The translations under genes and the position numbers were made by a program. The notes under the pieces are model-generated. The model worked only from the letters and a program-made list of their open reading frames with translations, ran no database searches and was not told the origin of the DNA. This document shows, in pieces, positions 1-9,900 of a stretch of DNA of 39,081 nucleotides. Each line of letters opens with the position of its first letter. Position 1 is the stretch's first letter. The stretch is taken from assembly GCF_000185845.1 (NCBI RefSeq), contig NZ_GL629647.1:2200736-2239816 (forward strand), in the 5' to 3' direction. This DNA is from Segatella salivae DSM 15606 (GTDB taxonomy: Bacteria > Bacteroidota > Bacteroidia > Bacteroidales > Bacteroidaceae).

Positions 1-82
1 CAAACAATACGTTAACCCAGGGTAGCCTGCACTGTCGTTTGGCAACCCTGGGCTATCAAAGGCGCAACACCTACGGCGTTGA
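1..82 (-). repeat. Partial three-hairpin module (B and A elements)
   Basis: Read on the minus strand, this is the first part of the module described at 540-1093. The 17-nt hairpin A is at 65-81 and the long imperfect hairpin B, with arms of AGCCCAGGG / CCCTGGG type, starts at 13. The second A expected about 36 bp further left lies outside the window. No gene is visible. The module is probably the end of an array continuing to the left. Confidence 0.75.
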
Positions 83-105
83 AACATAATTTTCGTAACA
101 CCATT

Positions 106-171
106 TCCATCGTTTCATGCAGTAAAATGTGGCAAATCATACACCTATTTACCATAACTCATTTTACGCTT
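106..171 (+). repeat. Degenerate 22-bp tandem array (array 1)
   Basis: Units start at 106, 128 and 150. The first carries the family hallmarks TTTCA at unit positions 8-12 and TAAAA at 18-22; the next two are degenerate. The array is the weakest of five in the window and was recognised by comparison with those at 11105, 28220 and 35421. No open reading frame with codon structure overlaps it. Confidence 0.5.
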
Positions 172-229
172 TATTATCAATAACACCAACATTTCTGGTT
201 ACTCCTCAAACTACTCCCTCCATTTTCAT

Positions 230-325
230 AGCTAACAACTCCCCTCCCTCTTCGGGGAACCATAGGTCGCTGTTCATGAAGCCTGCGAAACGAGGAAAGC
301 AAAGGGCAGGGGGAGAGGCTTTGTT
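230..325 (+). repeat. 96-bp conserved intergenic block E, copy 1
   Basis: A block beginning near GCTAACAACTCCCC and ending GGGGGAGAGGCTTTGT is repeated almost identically at 28409-28504. The two copies differ at only a few positions over about 96 bp, while the sequence around them has diverged. The ends are partly complementary (CTCCCC against GGGGAG). No transposase or terminal target duplication is visible. In both places it lies left of the composite hairpin element. Confidence 0.8.
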
Positions 326-386
326 TGCCTTACACTATTTCACCTTTTATTATCAGCCACGCCTTGCCCATAATTATTTCACCACG

Positions 387-500
387 CAACTCGGTACGAG
401 TTGTTCCTTTGATAGCCCGGGGTTGGCGAGGAACGAGCCTACCCCGGGTCAACGTTTGCAAGGGGATTCAACGCCATCGGTGTTGAGCTTTTTCTATGAA
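387..500 (+). repeat. Three-hairpin module, D-C-A type, plus strand
   Basis: Hairpin D at 387-403 is CAACTCG-GTA-CGAGTTG, a perfect 7-bp stem. Long hairpin C starts near 413 with CCCGGGG/CCCCGGG arms. A variant A hairpin (loop ATC) sits at 469-485, followed by AGCTTTTTC. The module is head to head with the minus-strand module at 540, forming the composite element that recurs at 10630-10896 (inverted) and 28633-28899. Confidence 0.8.
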
Positions 501-539
501 GTCACGCTTACAATGAAACCTTTCATGGCGGATTAATCA

Positions 540-1093
540 AAAAAAGCGCAACACCTACGGCGTTGTTCCACGCACAATATACGTTAACCCAGGGTAGCCT
601 GCACTATCGTTTGGCAACCCTGGGCTATCAAAAGCACAACACCTACGGCGTTGAAACGTTTATTCCATAATATGAATTACGTTATCTCGCGCCAGAATAC
701 ATGGCGGATTAATCAAAAAAAGCACAATACCTATGACGTTGTTCCCCATACAACATACATTAACCCAGGGTAGCCTGCACTATCGTTTGACAACCCTGGG
801 CTATCAAAAGCGCAACACCTACGGCGTTGAAATGTTCATGTCATAGCGTGATTGACAGCAATATACGCATGAATACATGTTGGATTACGTCGAAAAAGCA
901 CAACACCTATGGCGTTGTTCCCCATACAACATACATTAACCCAGGGTAGCCTGCACTATCGTTTGGCAACCCTGGGCTATCAAAAACACAATACCTACGG
1001 CGTTAAAACATTCATATCATGGTGTGATTAACGACAATATATACCTAAACTCATGACGGATTACGCCAAAAAAACACAACGCCTACGGCGTTG
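540..1093 (-). repeat. Tandem array of three-hairpin modules, 176-bp period
   Basis: Hairpin A (CAACACCTACGGCGTTG on the plus strand) recurs at 549, 637, 725, 813, 901, 989 and 1077, exactly every 88 bp. Long hairpin B starts at 585, 761 and 937, exactly every 176 bp. Each module read on the minus strand is A, CTTTTGA, B, about 30 nt, A, then a T-tract. Parts outside the hairpins differ between copies while spacing is kept, so hairpins and distance appear to be what is maintained. Wobble pairing (G-U rather than A-C) is possible only on the minus strand, which suggests that strand is the one that folds. No protein-coding sequence is supported. Confidence 0.9.
1068..1093 (-). terminator. Probable terminator of PUL operon 1, made from a repeat hairpin
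   Basis: On the minus strand, 25 nt past the GH2 stop codon, a perfect 7-bp stem CAACGCC-GTA-GGCGTTG is followed by TGTTTTTTT. It is the last hairpin A of the adjacent array and the only A copy here with a fully Watson-Crick stem. The stem is short for an intrinsic terminator, but no other candidate lies after the operon. Confidence 0.6.
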
Positions 1094-1118
1094 AAACCTA
1101 CATTCTACACTATGATTT

Positions 1119-3203
1119 TTATAATTTTGGCTCACACATGACCTCATATTCGTCGCTCACCTGCTTGCCATCTTTCGTACCTTTAGCCACAATGCGGTTT
1201 AATCCAGGCTGAAGTGTGACATGGAAGGTGCAGAGTGAGTTGTCGTTGGGCGTGAGAGAAGCCTGTTGTTTGCCATTAACCGAGAGCACAACCGATTTAC
1301 AATTGGAGAACACCCATAGCTCGTTATTAGCCTTTTCGCGTTTTGTTATGCGCTTGCCAGCAATATATACCATTGCTTCGGGATTCCAATTAGCCTTATA
1401 AAAGTAATAGGCGTCCTTCTTGATACGGCGATCATACGTCACAAGTCCTTTGTCGTTGATGCCTGGGCGGTCACCTTCCGTGCGGTGAGCAGCACCGAAG
1501 TCGAACATGTTCCATACGAAAGAACCCCACAGATAAGGCCGATGTGAGAGGATATCCCAATTGCGAATGTGATAGAAAGTCTGCCAGTTCTCGGGATGCC
1601 ACCAGCTATTTGGCTTTGGCTGTTGCAACGAATCTTGTTGATGATTGACTGAAGCGCCGGCACCATACTCACTGATTCCGATGCAGAGTTGAGGGTGTTT
1701 GGCGTGCATTTCGTCAAGGAAGGTGGCCAAAGTAGATGGTGTTGAGCCATACCATCCATCGTAACGGTTCCATGACATCACGTCAGTAATGAAGTTCATT
1801 TGCCCCATTTGGTTGCTTGCACAGGTAGTAAGTCGCGTGCTATCTTCGGCATGTGCCAGTCTGTTTAGTTCTTGAATATAGTCTAACGGGTTATCACCTT
1901 CGTACTTAAGTTCATTGAATAAGCCCCAAAAACAAATGCTTGGATGATTGAATTGCTGGCGAATGAGCTCAATAAGTTGCTGTTTTCCATTATCGCGGAA
2001 AGCCTTACTGTCTACAAATCCCTTATCAGCGTAACCGCCAGGACCTACAAATGGAATCTCAGCCCACGTCACAATGCCGGCCCGATCCATTTGTTCATAG
2101 GTGTAAGCCGCGTGAGGATAGTGGGCCAAGCGAACGGCGTTGACGCCCATTTCGCGCATGAGTTTAACATCTTCTGCAATGTTTTCGCGTGTGATGGCAT
2201 TGCCAACAACGGCTCTATCCTGATGTTTGCAAACACCATGTAGGGGAAGATGTCGACCATTGAGAAAGAAACCGCGTGATGGGTTGACTTGAAAACTGCG
2301 TAAACCCAAGGGTTGTTCCACCTCATCGAGTAGTCGATTGCCTTGTCGTAGGCTCACTTTCACCTTATACATAAATGGGTCTTCGGTGGCATTCCATAGG
2401 TGTGGGCGATGCAAGGTGAAGGGAATGGTGTGGCGTTGTAGCATAGCTTGTGCCTCAAGCGCCAATGTTTTTTGTTGTTTTAAGACCGACTTTGTACCGG
2501 CAAACACCTCTATCGACACATCGACAGCTTGTTTGTTATGAGTAGGATTGTCTATAATCACATCGGTTTGCACATCAGCTTGTTGTGCATTTACCTTCGT
2601 TTGGCGCAGATAAATGCCTGGCGAGGCATAGTCAAGTGGCGAGATGCAGATGCTGTCTGTAAGCAAAAGAGCAACTTCTCTGTATATTCCGCCATAGAAA
2701 TTAAAGTCACCTACGAGTGGCATTACGTCCAATTGTTCGGCATTATTGACGCGAACGAGTAGTTGGTTTTGGTCACCATAGGTTAACTTATCGGTCAATT
2801 CGAAGATGAAAGCGCCATAACCTCCGCGATGTTCTCCTATGTGTTTGCCATTCAAAAAGAGGTTAGTCACGCTGTTGGCCCCTTCAAATCGTATGAAGAT
2901 GCGTTTGCCTTTCCACGATAAAGGCACGTTAAGAGTGCGACTATAATTGCCGATTCCGCGTTTATAATCAGGCTTTCCACTGAGTGCATCAACGGCATTC
3001 CATGTGTGAGGGAGCATCACTTTGCGTCCACTTTCCTTTTGAACTTCGTGAGAAAACCTGAATAACCAGTTGTCATTGAGCGGCAAAATGGAACGTTGAG
3101 CCATAGAGAACGTGGCGACACATATAAGTGATAACAGCAAAATCAGCCTTCGATTGAGACTGATTTTGTTGTGGTTTGGAGTATTAGGAGTGTACATATA
3201 CAT
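1119..3203 (-). CDS. Glycoside hydrolase family 2 (beta-glucuronidase/beta-galactosidase type)
   Basis: Secreted exo-acting beta-glycosidase of the GH2 clan, 694 residues. A signal peptide is visible at about residues 17-35, ending SMA before Q36. The sugar-binding and immunoglobulin-like domains precede a TIM barrel. The acid/base is E431 in the FNE motif and the nucleophile is E512 in ISEYG, so the active site looks intact. An N-x-K motif (N583-D-K585) resembles the one that recognises the carboxylate in beta-glucuronidases. This favours a glucuronidase, but beta-galactosidase remains possible. It is the last gene of the SusC/SusD operon, 11 nt after the lyase-like gene. A second Met at residue 3 is an alternative start. 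Confidence 0.88.
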   Translation of the reverse strand: MYMYTPNTPNHNKISLNRRLILLLSLICVATFSMAQRSILPLNDNWLFRFSHEVQKESGRKVMLPHTWNAVDALSGKPDYKRGIGNYSRTLNVPLSWKGKRIFIRFEGANSVTNLFLNGKHIGEHRGGYGAFIFELTDKLTYGDQNQLLVRVNNAEQLDVMPLVGDFNFYGGIYREVALLLTDSICISPLDYASPGIYLRQTKVNAQQADVQTDVIIDNPTHNKQAVDVSIEVFAGTKSVLKQQKTLALEAQAMLQRHTIPFTLHRPHLWNATEDPFMYKVKVSLRQGNRLLDEVEQPLGLRSFQVNPSRGFFLNGRHLPLHGVCKHQDRAVVGNAITRENIAEDVKLMREMGVNAVRLAHYPHAAYTYEQMDRAGIVTWAEIPFVGPGGYADKGFVDSKAFRDNGKQQLIELIRQQFNHPSICFWGLFNELKYEGDNPLDYIQELNRLAHAEDSTRLTTCASNQMGQMNFITDVMSWNRYDGWYGSTPSTLATFLDEMHAKHPQLCIGISEYGAGASVNHQQDSLQQPKPNSWWHPENWQTFYHIRNWDILSHRPYLWGSFVWNMFDFGAAHRTEGDRPGINDKGLVTYDRRIKKDAYYFYKANWNPEAMVYIAGKRITKREKANNELWVFSNCKSVVLSVNGKQQASLTPNDNSLCTFHVTLQPGLNRIVAKGTKDGKQVSDEYEVMCEPKL

Positions 3204-3214
3204 TGTGTTTTAAG

Positions 3215-5143
3215 TTATTCTTGGGTCAGTGTGCAGCGGTATTGGCCACGCAATGCTTGGTCGTTGGCAGTTAGTGTGATGCGATAGACACGCTCACCCC
3301 ATACCTTCGAAAGCCTTGGGTCGGTGAGTTCGATAGGTGTTATCGTAGGCGTGAAGACACGAGCATCATAGTTCAACGTTGCTTTTACCTGCTTGATATG
3401 CAGTTGAATACATCCCTTTTCGCGAACTTTCACGTCGCCCCAGGTCATGAAGTTCAACTGGTTGGGAGCCTTTTTCGCACTAAGTTGGAAGTCGTCTGTA
3501 ATCACCAATTGTTTGTTTTGTAGCGCATAAGCCCGTGTCCAGCGTTCAACAGCAGTCTCTTTTGGATAGGCCTGAGCGATGTCAACACTGAAACTGAATC
3601 GCTTTTTATCGACAGATGGGTTCATGGAATGATATTGAATACCATTGTGTTCTGACTGCCCATTGATGATAGGTAGATTGTGATAATCACTTTGCATCGT
3701 CCAAATCGTGTAGCGTTCGCTGCTGAATGTTTTCTTTGTATAAGTGCCAACGCCGACATCTATGAGTATAGGTAGGTTGTCAATAGCCAGAATACATGAG
3801 CCAATGTCATTGTGATTGTGGCTTTCATTGTTGTGCCCTCCCTTTGCCGCGAGAAACAGATTACCGCGTCGGATGTAACAAAACTCCGTCTGAGGGAACC
3901 ATGAAAAGTGGGGTGGACGATAGCTAATCTTCTCTTGTTTCAATTGAGATTGGTAACGAATGTTTTGGAGTTCTTGGAACAGATCGAGCCAACTTGCAGG
4001 CAGTTTTGGTGGGAAAGCCTTTGCACGTTGAGCCGCCATACCTCTCATTTCGGGGCTGTTGACAGCCAAACCATAGCGATAAATGAGCATCGTATTGAGG
4101 TCGTTGGCTCGTGCAGAGGCATCAGCGAAGTTGACAACCCATTCATTTCCGATGGTCGAAGCAGCGATATATTCGCCCATTTTCTTAACTAATGGTGCGT
4201 CGAAGAGATTGACTTTATTTCCTGTAATGAGTGAAAGTGCGGAGAGATATTCAAAGAGTTTGCCTGCCGCATGGCCCCAATAAGAAGGTCCTTCCTCACA
4301 AGCGCCGTCGCTTTTCACGTAGTTTAAGTATTCATCTACAGACTGCATGGAAAGCCAAATGGCCTTAGTGAGCACCTCGGGATTATCTTCTAACAGCATG
4401 AAACATAACAAAGCATTGGCATTACACCATGGAGTCCAGTTGTTAAGTAGGCGATCTTGCTTATAGTTTCGAGCCATCCACCAAAAGTCATTGCGTTGAA
4501 TGAAGGGGTCAAGTTCGCGTCGTTGCAATTCAAAACGTAAGCGATTGGCAATTATTGGGTCTACTTTGTCAAACTGATCTCTCATGAAATAATACGTCCA
4601 AGAGAGTAATTGTGCGACGTCACCTTGACGTAATTCCAAGATGCTTTCACGGTAGTCAGGGAGTGCTCTCTTGCTTTTCTGATAGGCAGAGAGGTGAGCT
4701 GATTCCGCCCATGACGTCATTTCACAGAAGTACATTGCACCATTTATCAAGTCGTTTACAAAGCGTCCGCGTCCTTCTGCGAGTTCCGCGACAAGCAGAT
4801 TACACATGACATTGATGTTCCGATTGTATGGTTTCTGCATGGTGTTTCGGTTACCTGATCGTTCATAGTCTAAGTAATCAGTAGCCCGAACGACTTGCCA
4901 TTGGTAGTCAAGTAAAGGCTCTGCAGCCTCTATAATGGCTTGTTTCTCTCCCCCAAACAGCGTGTCCCAACCAGCTCGATCAGCATATTTTGGGAAAGGA
5001 ACCCATTGTTGTTGCATCACAAGTGAACGTCGAATGAGTGCCTCAGTAGCATGGTTTTGCAATAGGTTTCGTTGCTCATAGGCTTGCGAAGTGCAGAAAA
5101 CCATGATACACATCCAAGCAATGAATATCGTTTTTTTAATCAT
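3215..5143 (-). CDS. Heparinase II/III-like polysaccharide lyase
   Basis: Predicted periplasmic or surface lyase that would cleave uronate-containing polysaccharide by beta-elimination. The frame is open to 5200, but I place the start at 5143: AAAGGA lies just upstream and the protein then begins with a signal peptide (IKKTIFIAWMCIMVFC, ending near SQA), giving 642 residues. An alpha-helical toroid fills the N-terminal half, with N234/N235 in NNWTP and the SYWGH segment (Y288, H291). The C-terminal beta-sheet domain has the hallmark GGHNNESHNHND segment (H437, H442, H444). These match the Asn/Tyr/His active-site pattern of heparinase II/III-fold lyases. I cannot assign a PL family (PL12, PL33 and others share the fold). 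The operon context suggests a glycosaminoglycan-like substrate. Confidence 0.82.
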   Translation of the reverse strand: MIKKTIFIAWMCIMVFCTSQAYEQRNLLQNHATEALIRRSLVMQQQWVPFPKYADRAGWDTLFGGEKQAIIEAAEPLLDYQWQVVRATDYLDYERSGNRNTMQKPYNRNINVMCNLLVAELAEGRGRFVNDLINGAMYFCEMTSWAESAHLSAYQKSKRALPDYRESILELRQGDVAQLLSWTYYFMRDQFDKVDPIIANRLRFELQRRELDPFIQRNDFWWMARNYKQDRLLNNWTPWCNANALLCFMLLEDNPEVLTKAIWLSMQSVDEYLNYVKSDGACEEGPSYWGHAAGKLFEYLSALSLITGNKVNLFDAPLVKKMGEYIAASTIGNEWVVNFADASARANDLNTMLIYRYGLAVNSPEMRGMAAQRAKAFPPKLPASWLDLFQELQNIRYQSQLKQEKISYRPPHFSWFPQTEFCYIRRGNLFLAAKGGHNNESHNHNDIGSCILAIDNLPILIDVGVGTYTKKTFSSERYTIWTMQSDYHNLPIINGQSEHNGIQYHSMNPSVDKKRFSFSVDIAQAYPKETAVERWTRAYALQNKQLVITDDFQLSAKKAPNQLNFMTWGDVKVREKGCIQLHIKQVKATLNYDARVFTPTITPIELTDPRLSKVWGERVYRITLTANDQALRGQYRCTLTQE

Positions 5144-5223
5144 ATCATCCTTTAATTCAAAAGATTCCCGCTCAGATTCACATCTCTCGGGAATCGTCAT
5201 TCATGTACATATATAACCTAAAA

Positions 5224-6927
5224 CTACCAATCTTGGTTCTGCGTAAGGTTGCCGTTCTTTTCTATTTCGTCGGCAGGTATCGGCCAAAGATAGTCTCGTT
5301 TTGTCACAGAACGTGTGTAACGAGGCTTTCCGGTGATATCTTTTTCCTCACGTTTATTAAGAGTTTCCAACATGTTCCAACGTTTTAAGTCACTGAAACT
5401 CCAGCCTTCTCCCGCTAACTCTACAGCTCTTTCATGACGTATTCTGCTGAAAACTTCATCCTTAGTTGTAGCATTTAAATAGGTGGGGCCACTGTTGATG
5501 GCTGGCATTTCAACTCCTTTTCGTGCACGAACTTGGTTGATTAGTGCCACAGCTTCAGTCTGATTGCCCAATTCATTTTGGCATTCCGCCATCATTAATA
5601 GTACATCTGCATAGCGGATTAGAGGGAAGTTGATAGGTGTATCCGCTCTATTGTTGATGCCACCTCCCATATTTCCTTCGGGAACGAACTTGCGCCAGAG
5701 GTATGTTTCGTAGTTCTGATTGACACGAATATAGCCTTTTCCACTCATGATAGAAGGCGCAATAACGAATTCACAGTCTTCAATTGCGTTGGCATACCAG
5801 CCGGTATAGCGCGTGTAAGGCAAGATAACAGTCATATTCATGCGTGGATCTCGCTCTTGATACATTTGTAAGAGCTTTGCCTTTGCTTCTGGATAAGCCT
5901 TCACTTTGCCTTTTTCGAGGGTAGAACGGAACGTCTTTATCTTAATGTTGTTATTCGTTTTAATGCCTGGAAACCAATCATCCCAGTCGAAAGGACGCCC
6001 ATCTTTGTACTCGTAAGTATCCACAAAATGAGGTGAAACCATTACATTGTTCCAACAACTTCCAAAAGATTCTCTCGTACCCATATAGAAACACATCGGC
6101 ATTCCATGGTCCGTTCCGACGCCACCCATGTTTTGTATGGCGAAGATCATCTCCGAACTCTCGTCTCCTCCGGGCTTAAACAGGTCGGCATAATTGTCAT
6201 ATAACGCATACTTTCCTGACGAAATAACTTGCTGGAAGCAATCTTTTGCATGCTGATAGTCCTTTGCATAGAGGTAGACTTTACCCATTTGAGCCAATGC
6301 TGCGTATTTCGTTGCACGCCCATAATTAGCTTTATCCCACGCTTCGGGAAGTTTATCAGCGGCTTCTTTGAGGTCTTTGAGGATGAAAGCACGCACATTT
6401 TCAATGCTCTCTCGCTTGTTTTTCATCTCACTATAGCTTTCACTTACGATGACACTCTCGTCATATATGGGCACACCTCCAAAGAAATCCATCAGTGTAA
6501 AGTAGTATAAGGCACGCATAAACTTAGCTTCTGCCTTATATTGTACTTTCAATTCATCGCTCATTTGGCAGCGATCTACATTTTGAAGAACACCATTTGC
6601 ACGTGCGATTCCTTCGTAAAGGTTTTGCCATTTCCCTAACACGCGACCATTCTTTACGTCATAAGTGCCTCTCTGTATAGTCTGATAAGACTGCGGATCA
6701 TATCCCATTGCGATGCCACCTAAGCCATCCATGGCGAACTGTAGACCGAAAACGTCTTCCTTTTGCATTTGATTGTAGACGGCCATCATAGCCTCTTTAG
6801 CATGTTCTTCATTACGATAGAACTTCTCATTACTAAGCTGATCGCCTGGGAAACGATTCAAATCATAACAGCTTGACAATGATAATGTCATTGCAAATGC
6901 AACGAATGATATATATTTTAGTTTCAT
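5224..6927 (-). CDS. SusD-like outer-membrane glycan-binding lipoprotein (operon 1)
   Basis: Surface lipoprotein that caps the SusC transporter and captures oligosaccharide, 567 residues. The N terminus is a lipoprotein signal with lipobox LSSC, giving the lipidated Cys at residue 20. The SusD-like N-terminal TPR region (NEEHAKEAMMAVYNQM onward) is followed by the RagB/SusD C-terminal region, with the typical ending RHERAVELAGEG...DLKRW. It starts 12 nt after the SusC gene, the normal SusC-SusD order, and is followed by the lyase and GH2. Ligand specificity cannot be read from the sequence. Confidence 0.95.
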   Translation of the reverse strand: MKLKYISFVAFAMTLSLSSCYDLNRFPGDQLSNEKFYRNEEHAKEAMMAVYNQMQKEDVFGLQFAMDGLGGIAMGYDPQSYQTIQRGTYDVKNGRVLGKWQNLYEGIARANGVLQNVDRCQMSDELKVQYKAEAKFMRALYYFTLMDFFGGVPIYDESVIVSESYSEMKNKRESIENVRAFILKDLKEAADKLPEAWDKANYGRATKYAALAQMGKVYLYAKDYQHAKDCFQQVISSGKYALYDNYADLFKPGGDESSEMIFAIQNMGGVGTDHGMPMCFYMGTRESFGSCWNNVMVSPHFVDTYEYKDGRPFDWDDWFPGIKTNNNIKIKTFRSTLEKGKVKAYPEAKAKLLQMYQERDPRMNMTVILPYTRYTGWYANAIEDCEFVIAPSIMSGKGYIRVNQNYETYLWRKFVPEGNMGGGINNRADTPINFPLIRYADVLLMMAECQNELGNQTEAVALINQVRARKGVEMPAINSGPTYLNATTKDEVFSRIRHERAVELAGEGWSFSDLKRWNMLETLNKREEKDITGKPRYTRSVTKRDYLWPIPADEIEKNGNLTQNQDW

Positions 6928-6939
6928 GTTTGCTTATAT

Positions 6940-9900
6940 TTAGAATGATACATTCAGACCAATTACAGCTTGTTTCATTGAGGGATAAGCCATTCCACTA
7001 ACTTCTGGGTCAAATCCTTTGTACTTAGTAAAGGTGAAGAAGTTCTCCAAACTGCCGTAAATGCGTACTCTTTCAATGTTAAGTTTCATCGTTAATGCCT
7101 TAGGAAGCGTGTAGCCTAATTGCACATTGCGAATCTTTAAGAAGCTTTTGTTCTCTAAATAAAAGTCACTTAACTTCGTGTTTTGCTCGTCCTGATAGTC
7201 TACAAGACGTGGATAGGTGGCGTCAGTACGGCCTTCTACCCATCTGCCATCAGCGACTTCTTTGTTGATTTGATATCCAAATCTCACGGTAGGAGTATTA
7301 TATGCCGCGTGCTGCCAATAGACTTTAGCTCCGAAAGCGCCTTGAATCAGCGCCGAAAAATCAAAGCCTTTCCACGCCATATTAAGGTTTACACCCATCA
7401 TAAACTTAGGATTCGGACCATCACTAACAATCTCTTTGTCGTTGTTGTTAATGATTCCGTCGTTATTTATGTCTTTATAGAGCAGGTCACCCTTCTTTGG
7501 TGTGCCGAAGGCGGCAAACGGATTAAGTTTATTTCCGTCTGCACCTGTGGGGGCATTATCAATGATTTGCTGAACGCGTTGCATGTCTTCATCTGTTTGA
7601 AGCAAGCGGTCAACGCGCAAAAGATATTGAGAATTGATGCTATATCCTTCCCAAATGAGGTTCGCTCCGCTAATAGCCATGCCACCTTTATCGGTTCCTT
7701 TGAACTTGTTTACTTTGTTCTTGATATATGTAAAGTTTGCCGTTGCGCCATAGCTAAAGCCATTCACCTGGTCTTGCCAACCCAAAGTGAACTCCAATCC
7801 ATGGTTTGTCACAGTGGCACTATTTACCTTTGGTAAGCTCGTTGTACCATGAACAGCTGGTGCCGGCAGGTCAATGAGGATGTCAGTTGTACGTTTATTG
7901 AAATAATCTAAAGTTCCAGTAAGACGATTATTGAACCATCCGAAGTCCAAACCAACGTCAAATACCTTAGTGCTTTCCCATGTAAGTAGACTGTTGGCCA
8001 AGGCTATTTGCGCCATACCTGTTACCATAGTGTTGCCTAAAACATAGTTTAATGCACCCTTGTCACTCGTGTAAAGTGACTGTGAAGCATAGTTACCCAC
8101 GTTATTGTTTCCAAGAGAACCATAGGAAACGCGAAGCTTAAGATTGCTCAACTTGCCATTAAACGCACCCTCCATAAACTTCTCTTGGTCCATGCGCCAA
8201 GCCGCAGAGAGTGATGGAAAGTATCCCCATCGCTTGTTTTTCAAGAAGCGTGACGATCCATCGGCCCTGAGATTGAACTCTAATAGGTAACGATCTTGCC
8301 AGTTAAGGTTTAGTCGACTGAAGACAGAACGCATGGCCCATTCTGATATTCCGCCATTAGCGCTGGCCTGACCTGTGGCACCATCAAGCACATTCATGCC
8401 CAAATCAATCATATCTTGCTTTGTAACATGAAGATTCTTTGCCCGATATAGTTCCTGGCTTGCACCGAGCATATAGTCTAAAGTGAGGCTGTTCTTGAAG
8501 AACTTATGGTGATATCTCAACACAGCATCATTGAAATAACGTTCTATTTTGTTATCTTCATTGGTGATGTTAAACTTTGTTTTGGTGGTATAAGTGACTT
8601 GATCGGTCAGGAAGTTCCAGCCTTCTAACAACACGGGTTTACGCATGATGTCTTCGTCAACCAATTCATACGAATAGCTCAAAGCAAGCGAAAGTCCTTT
8701 CAAAGGCTTAATCGTTGCAAGGAAACGAGGGTGGAAATTGTTCTTGCGATCAGTGCCATCCCATTTAAATGCGCGTATCAATGGGTTGTTGTTTGCACTT
8801 TGTGCCGCGTCTTCATCATTGTTCATAGCGCCAAATCTGCCATCGGGTGCACGGAAAACCATGCCTGGTGTCGTTGCAGAAGTATAGGTAAAGACGTTTG
8901 AAATCTCATGATATCCCGGCTGCATATCTGATACATACCCGCTCACTTGAATGCCGATGTTCAACCATTTGGCTACGTCGGCGTCGAGATTCAGGCGGCC
9001 ATTATACTTCGTAAAGCCCGAATTATACATCACACCAGGATTGTTCATGAAGCCAAATGAGCCATAGAAGCGTATCTTGTCAGAGCCTCCAGAAACCGAA
9101 ATGACATGATTTGTTGAGGCTGAGCTTTTGAAAGTCTCGTCAATCCAGTCGGTATTAGGATATTTTAGAGGGTCTTTTCCAGCGTCATTACGCCAGGCAT
9201 CAATCATCTTTTGACTGTACAAAGGTTTCTTTCCGCTATTCGTGTAGCCCTCGTTAATTAGCTCCATGTAGTCAGCATAATTGGAAACAGGTGTCATTGT
9301 CTTGCGAATCGACTCGAAAGAAACATAACCATTGTAGTCCACTTTAATCTTTCCACTCGCTCCTGTCTTAGTAGTGATGAGCACAACTCCATTAGCTGCC
9401 CGTGAGCCATATATGGCAGCAGAGGCTGCATCCTTTAGAATTGAGATAGATTCTATGTCTTGTGGGTTCACCGTATTAATGCCAGCTTCCGATCCATCGA
9501 TAATAATCAGGGGCGCAGATGAGTTTAATGTGCCCTGACCTCGCACTAAAATAGAAGCATTATCGTCTCCCGGTCGGTTGTGATTAGAGGTTACTGAGAC
9601 GCCGGCGGCTAAGCCCGCAAGTGCTTGAGAGACATTGGTTAGAGGACGACTCTCGGCAAGTTTCGACACGTTTATAGACGAAACAGCGCCTGTCATGTTT
9701 ACTTTCTTCTGGGTACCATAGCCTACTACGACGACCTCATTGAGCAGTTTGTTGTCTTCTGCCAATGTAATCGTTACCGATTTCCTGCCTCGTAGTTTCA
9801 CCTCTTGTGTCGTATAACCAATGTTGGACACAATAAGTGTGGCATCAGCCGACTTCACTTTTAGTACAAATTGGCCGTTAAGGTCGGTCACACAGCCATT

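Noticed and set aside
129..536. 135-residue open reading frame
   Set aside because: It spans block E, hairpin D and hairpin C, has no recognisable domain or start signal, and its sequence follows the repeats rather than codon structure.
540..1093. CRISPR array
   Set aside because: The repeated element is a 17-nt hairpin at 88-bp spacing, the intervening sequences are themselves repeated (hairpin B every 176 bp), and no cas gene is present.
3215..5200. Start of the lyase at 5200
   Set aside because: It adds 19 residues ahead of an obvious signal peptide, whereas 5143 has AAAGGA just upstream.
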